Below are positions 61,576 to 64,000 of a stretch of 64,000 bases of DNA, piece after piece. Source of the DNA: Ascidia mentula (lineage: Eukaryota > Chordata > Ascidiacea > Phlebobranchia > Ascidiidae); contig OX387202.1 in the NCBI GenBank assembly GCA_947561715.1, forward strand, positions 12,599,001 through 12,663,000. Reading direction: 5' to 3'. The notes under the pieces are model-generated. The model searched no databases, was not told the DNA's origin, and saw only the letters and a program-made list of their open reading frames with translations. Both the position numbers and the translations under genes were made by a program. Position 1 is the stretch's first letter, and the number at the start of each line of letters is the position of its first letter.

Positions 61576-64000
61576 ATGGAAGTTTTGCTAAGACGCAGAA
61601 TTTTTGCCCTAACCCCACTGGGATGTTTCTTGGTATTTGTTGCGTTGAGTTCCGCAGCGCCTAATAAGGATTTGATAACCGGACTTCCCGGTCTCTCGAA
61701 ACCGTCTCCGTTCAGGCAATATTCAGGATATTTGGATGCATCTTCGACAAAGCACTTTCATTACTGGTATGCATGTTGGCATTTCTTCTGATTTTAGTAT
61801 TTTTTACCAATATTCTCACACATTAATAAAGTTATGTTTTGTTAACCAACAGTTGTACAAACACAATTATTTATACAGCAGTGTTCATCTTCGTTTGTCT
61901 ATTTTTTGGTAATGTGTAAAGGCCCATTAAAACTACCAAGTAGCCTACACTATTTCCCTTGTACATGCCACTTTTTAACTTTTTAATTGCTAGGTACATC
62001 ACAACTAATTTCTAATTTTTGCATCTTACCATACATGTTCAATATAAGGGTTGTCAGTTCATAACAAACAACTTCCGATCCATGTGAACAGGTTTGTTGA
62101 ATCGCAAAGCAACCCCAAACAAGACCCCTTGGTTTTATGGCTTTTTGGTGGACCTGGTTGTAGTTCAGTCGATGGAGTTCTTTCTCAAAATGGCCCTTAC
62201 CGTGTGAGTAGTTGCTTAAAGTGATCATATCTTGACTAAATTAATTATCAATAAAATGATTTTTGAATATGATGAAGCAAGCTAAAAATACTTTTGACAT
62301 CTTAGGTAAACAGTGATGGAAACACACTTCGAACTAACCCGTATAGTTGGAACAATGTTGCTAACGTTTTGTATATTGAATCTCCTGCTGGTGTTGGTTA
62401 CTCTTATGATGACAACGGTGATTTGAATACAAATGATGATAAGGTTGGAAGTTATCTAGATTACCCAAATTCTTTTTACCATTTGTGCTATTTTCTATTT
62501 GATGTTGTCGTCAGTATATACTTGGTAGATGTCATCATTTAGAAAAAATCAAATTTGCAATTGTCCACAAGCCAAATTCCTATGAATATAGATGTAATTT
62601 TGTGAGTGAATAAAAAATTCGCTTTTTGTGTGTAATAGGCTACTGCATTTAAATTATTTTTTGCAACTTTACTTTCATGAAAATAACAATACTTTTTCCA
62701 AATTTTCAAAAGATTTCAGAAAGCCACTACAATGCGTTGAAAGATTTTTTTACCAAATTCCCAGAATATCTCCCACACCCTTTGTATATTTTTGGTGTAA
62801 GTTATGGTGGGGTTTATGTTCCTATGTTATGTGTTCGAATCCAAGAAGGTGGTTTTAAAATGAACTTACAGGTACGACCGTTTATATTTTGATTAGCTCA
62901 TGTACCATTAAAAGTATTTTTTTATATGGTGTTTGTAATCTTGTCCTGTATCTAATAAAACAGAATTGAAACGCTTTTGTATTTTGTCACTTTTTTAAAA
63001 CATGTGTGAATAAAAATTAAATTTACGTTCAAGAACTGAGCAAGGAATATTTTTGGACTCTTAACCTTTCTTTGCATTCATGATTATAGTAAAAAAAAAT
63101 ATATGCTACAGGGTATGGGCATTGGAAATGGAGTCACCAGTGTTCCTATGATTCAAAATTCAATCATGTTTTATGCTTACTATCATGGTTTGCTTGGTGA
63201 CAGGTAAAAAGTTTATAAAATGATACTTTATTAGATAGGGAAATGCCCAAATAATATTTTTTAGTCAATGGAAGGCACTAACAACAAAGTGTTGTGATGG
63301 GACACCATCCAGAGAAAGCTGTGATTTTGTCTTCAATGAGAACAAACAATGCCAAACCCTGGTAGGTTGCAAGGTTGCTCCTAATTTCACAAAACAGTTT
63401 TTTTTTTAAGATAAACTTTACAGGTTTTTCACATTTAGCAAAATCACAGCAAAACTTCCTATCAGATTTTACATCGCCCGTTTTGAAATTGAAACCAATT
63501 TATAAGCTTGTATAATATGCAGGTAAAAGAGACATACGGGTACTTCTACTCATTGGGTGTGAATCGGTATTCAATCTACACTGACTGTAGTACTGGAGTT
63601 CAAACAAGGCAATCCGAATATGATCTTATTATGGCAACCCTGTATACTACTAATTCTTTCACAAAAAAGGTACATAGCATGTTAACAATTGCTTTCTTTT
63701 CCAAGTTAACTTTGCAGTTATGTAACTACAAACTTACACCTAATTTGGAAAAGCGCGATGTCATGACGTGATTGTGCAAGAATGGATCACATGATTTTTG
63801 GTATGTAATGCAGTCATGTCCTCCAACTTTGAAGTTAAAACCTAATTAAATCAAGTAATAGCCCAATTAAATAAGTTTTAGGGAGGTGGTGCTTTGTAAC
63901 TATGGTTTTAAGACCAGTTTTATAAGCTTGTTTGCACAATGCTCTTCAATGCATTTTGAAATACAATCAAACTCTAACAACGCTACAATGACATTTATTA
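61576..64000 (+). CDS. CTSA: Cathepsin A-like serine carboxypeptidase, copy 2 (runs off the window)
   Basis: Seven exons are visible: 61576-61766, 62092-62203, 62306-62443, 62713-62871, 63112-63203, 63265-63361, 63523-63669. The rest, with the catalytic Asp and His, lies beyond the window. Exons 2-5 have exactly the lengths of those in copy 1 (112, 138, 159, 92) and the same phases, so this is a tandem duplicate. A signal peptide is present ([13 protein letters not shown]). Substitutions fall at key places: [10 protein letters not shown] has Phe instead of Asn, SQNGP has Gln instead of Glu, and GVSYGG has Val instead of Glu beside the retained catalytic Ser. In S10 carboxypeptidases these three positions bind the substrate's C-terminal carboxylate, so the protein has probably lost ordinary carboxypeptidase action. 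All frames are intact. Confidence 0.88.

Noticed and set aside
1-64000. CRISPR arrays, bacterial operons, rRNA or complete tRNA genes
   Set aside because: None seen; the window is spliced eukaryotic nuclear DNA.

Overview
The window is animal nuclear DNA: AT-rich, dense in introns, with GT-AG splice sites throughout and one-to-one matches to conserved bilaterian genes. Gene content, short introns, tRNA-derived SINEs, hAT MITEs and unpaired splice acceptors just upstream of several start codons point to an ascidian tunicate (Ciona-like). The organism is inference, not read directly. Gene models below were built by hand by joining exons across GT-AG (once GC-AG) introns and checking that the reading phase closes. 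I ran no alignment or database search.

Layout. 111-5257 (+) is the 3' part of the AP-1 gamma-adaptin gene. 6531-7709 (-) is an intronless STOML1, and 8104-8488 (-) a small mitochondrial membrane protein. 9857-14157 (-) is a ten-exon TKL-type kinase fused to a helical/TPR-like C-terminus. 16128-17515 and 18661-20073 (-) are two tandem paralogues of a ParB-like 'DNRRL' domain gene with cysteine-rich, probably lipidated tails. 20772-26205 (+) is CEP63. 26706-33363 (-) is SLC3A1 (rBAT). 36530-49137 (+) is a very divergent glutaminase with a giant disordered N-terminus and most active-site residues replaced. 49731-50189 (-) LYRM4 and 50831-51797 (+) ATP5MF are head to head. 52033-54346 (-) is ASNSD1. 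55188-59308 (+) is cathepsin A, followed from 61576 by a second cathepsin A copy that runs off the window.

How the genes relate. The neighbours are mostly unrelated housekeeping genes packed head-to-head or tail-to-tail. LYRM4 (Fe-S cluster biogenesis) and ATP5MF (ATP synthase) share a roughly 640 bp intergenic promoter and both act in mitochondria. Two tandem duplications dominate: the ParB-like pair and the cathepsin A pair. In each pair one copy has diverged in an informative way. Repeats include hAT-type MITEs (two with recognisable 8-bp target duplications), two foldback MITEs, tRNA-derived SINEs, two roughly 141-bp intronic tandem duplications, and a Penelope-like relic with long inverted terminal repeats and a hammerhead-ribozyme-like core between the cathepsin genes.

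The strongest leads are the pseudo-glutaminase, the second cathepsin A copy (which has replaced exactly the residues that bind a substrate C-terminus), and the ParB-like pair with two different C-terminal cysteine signals.
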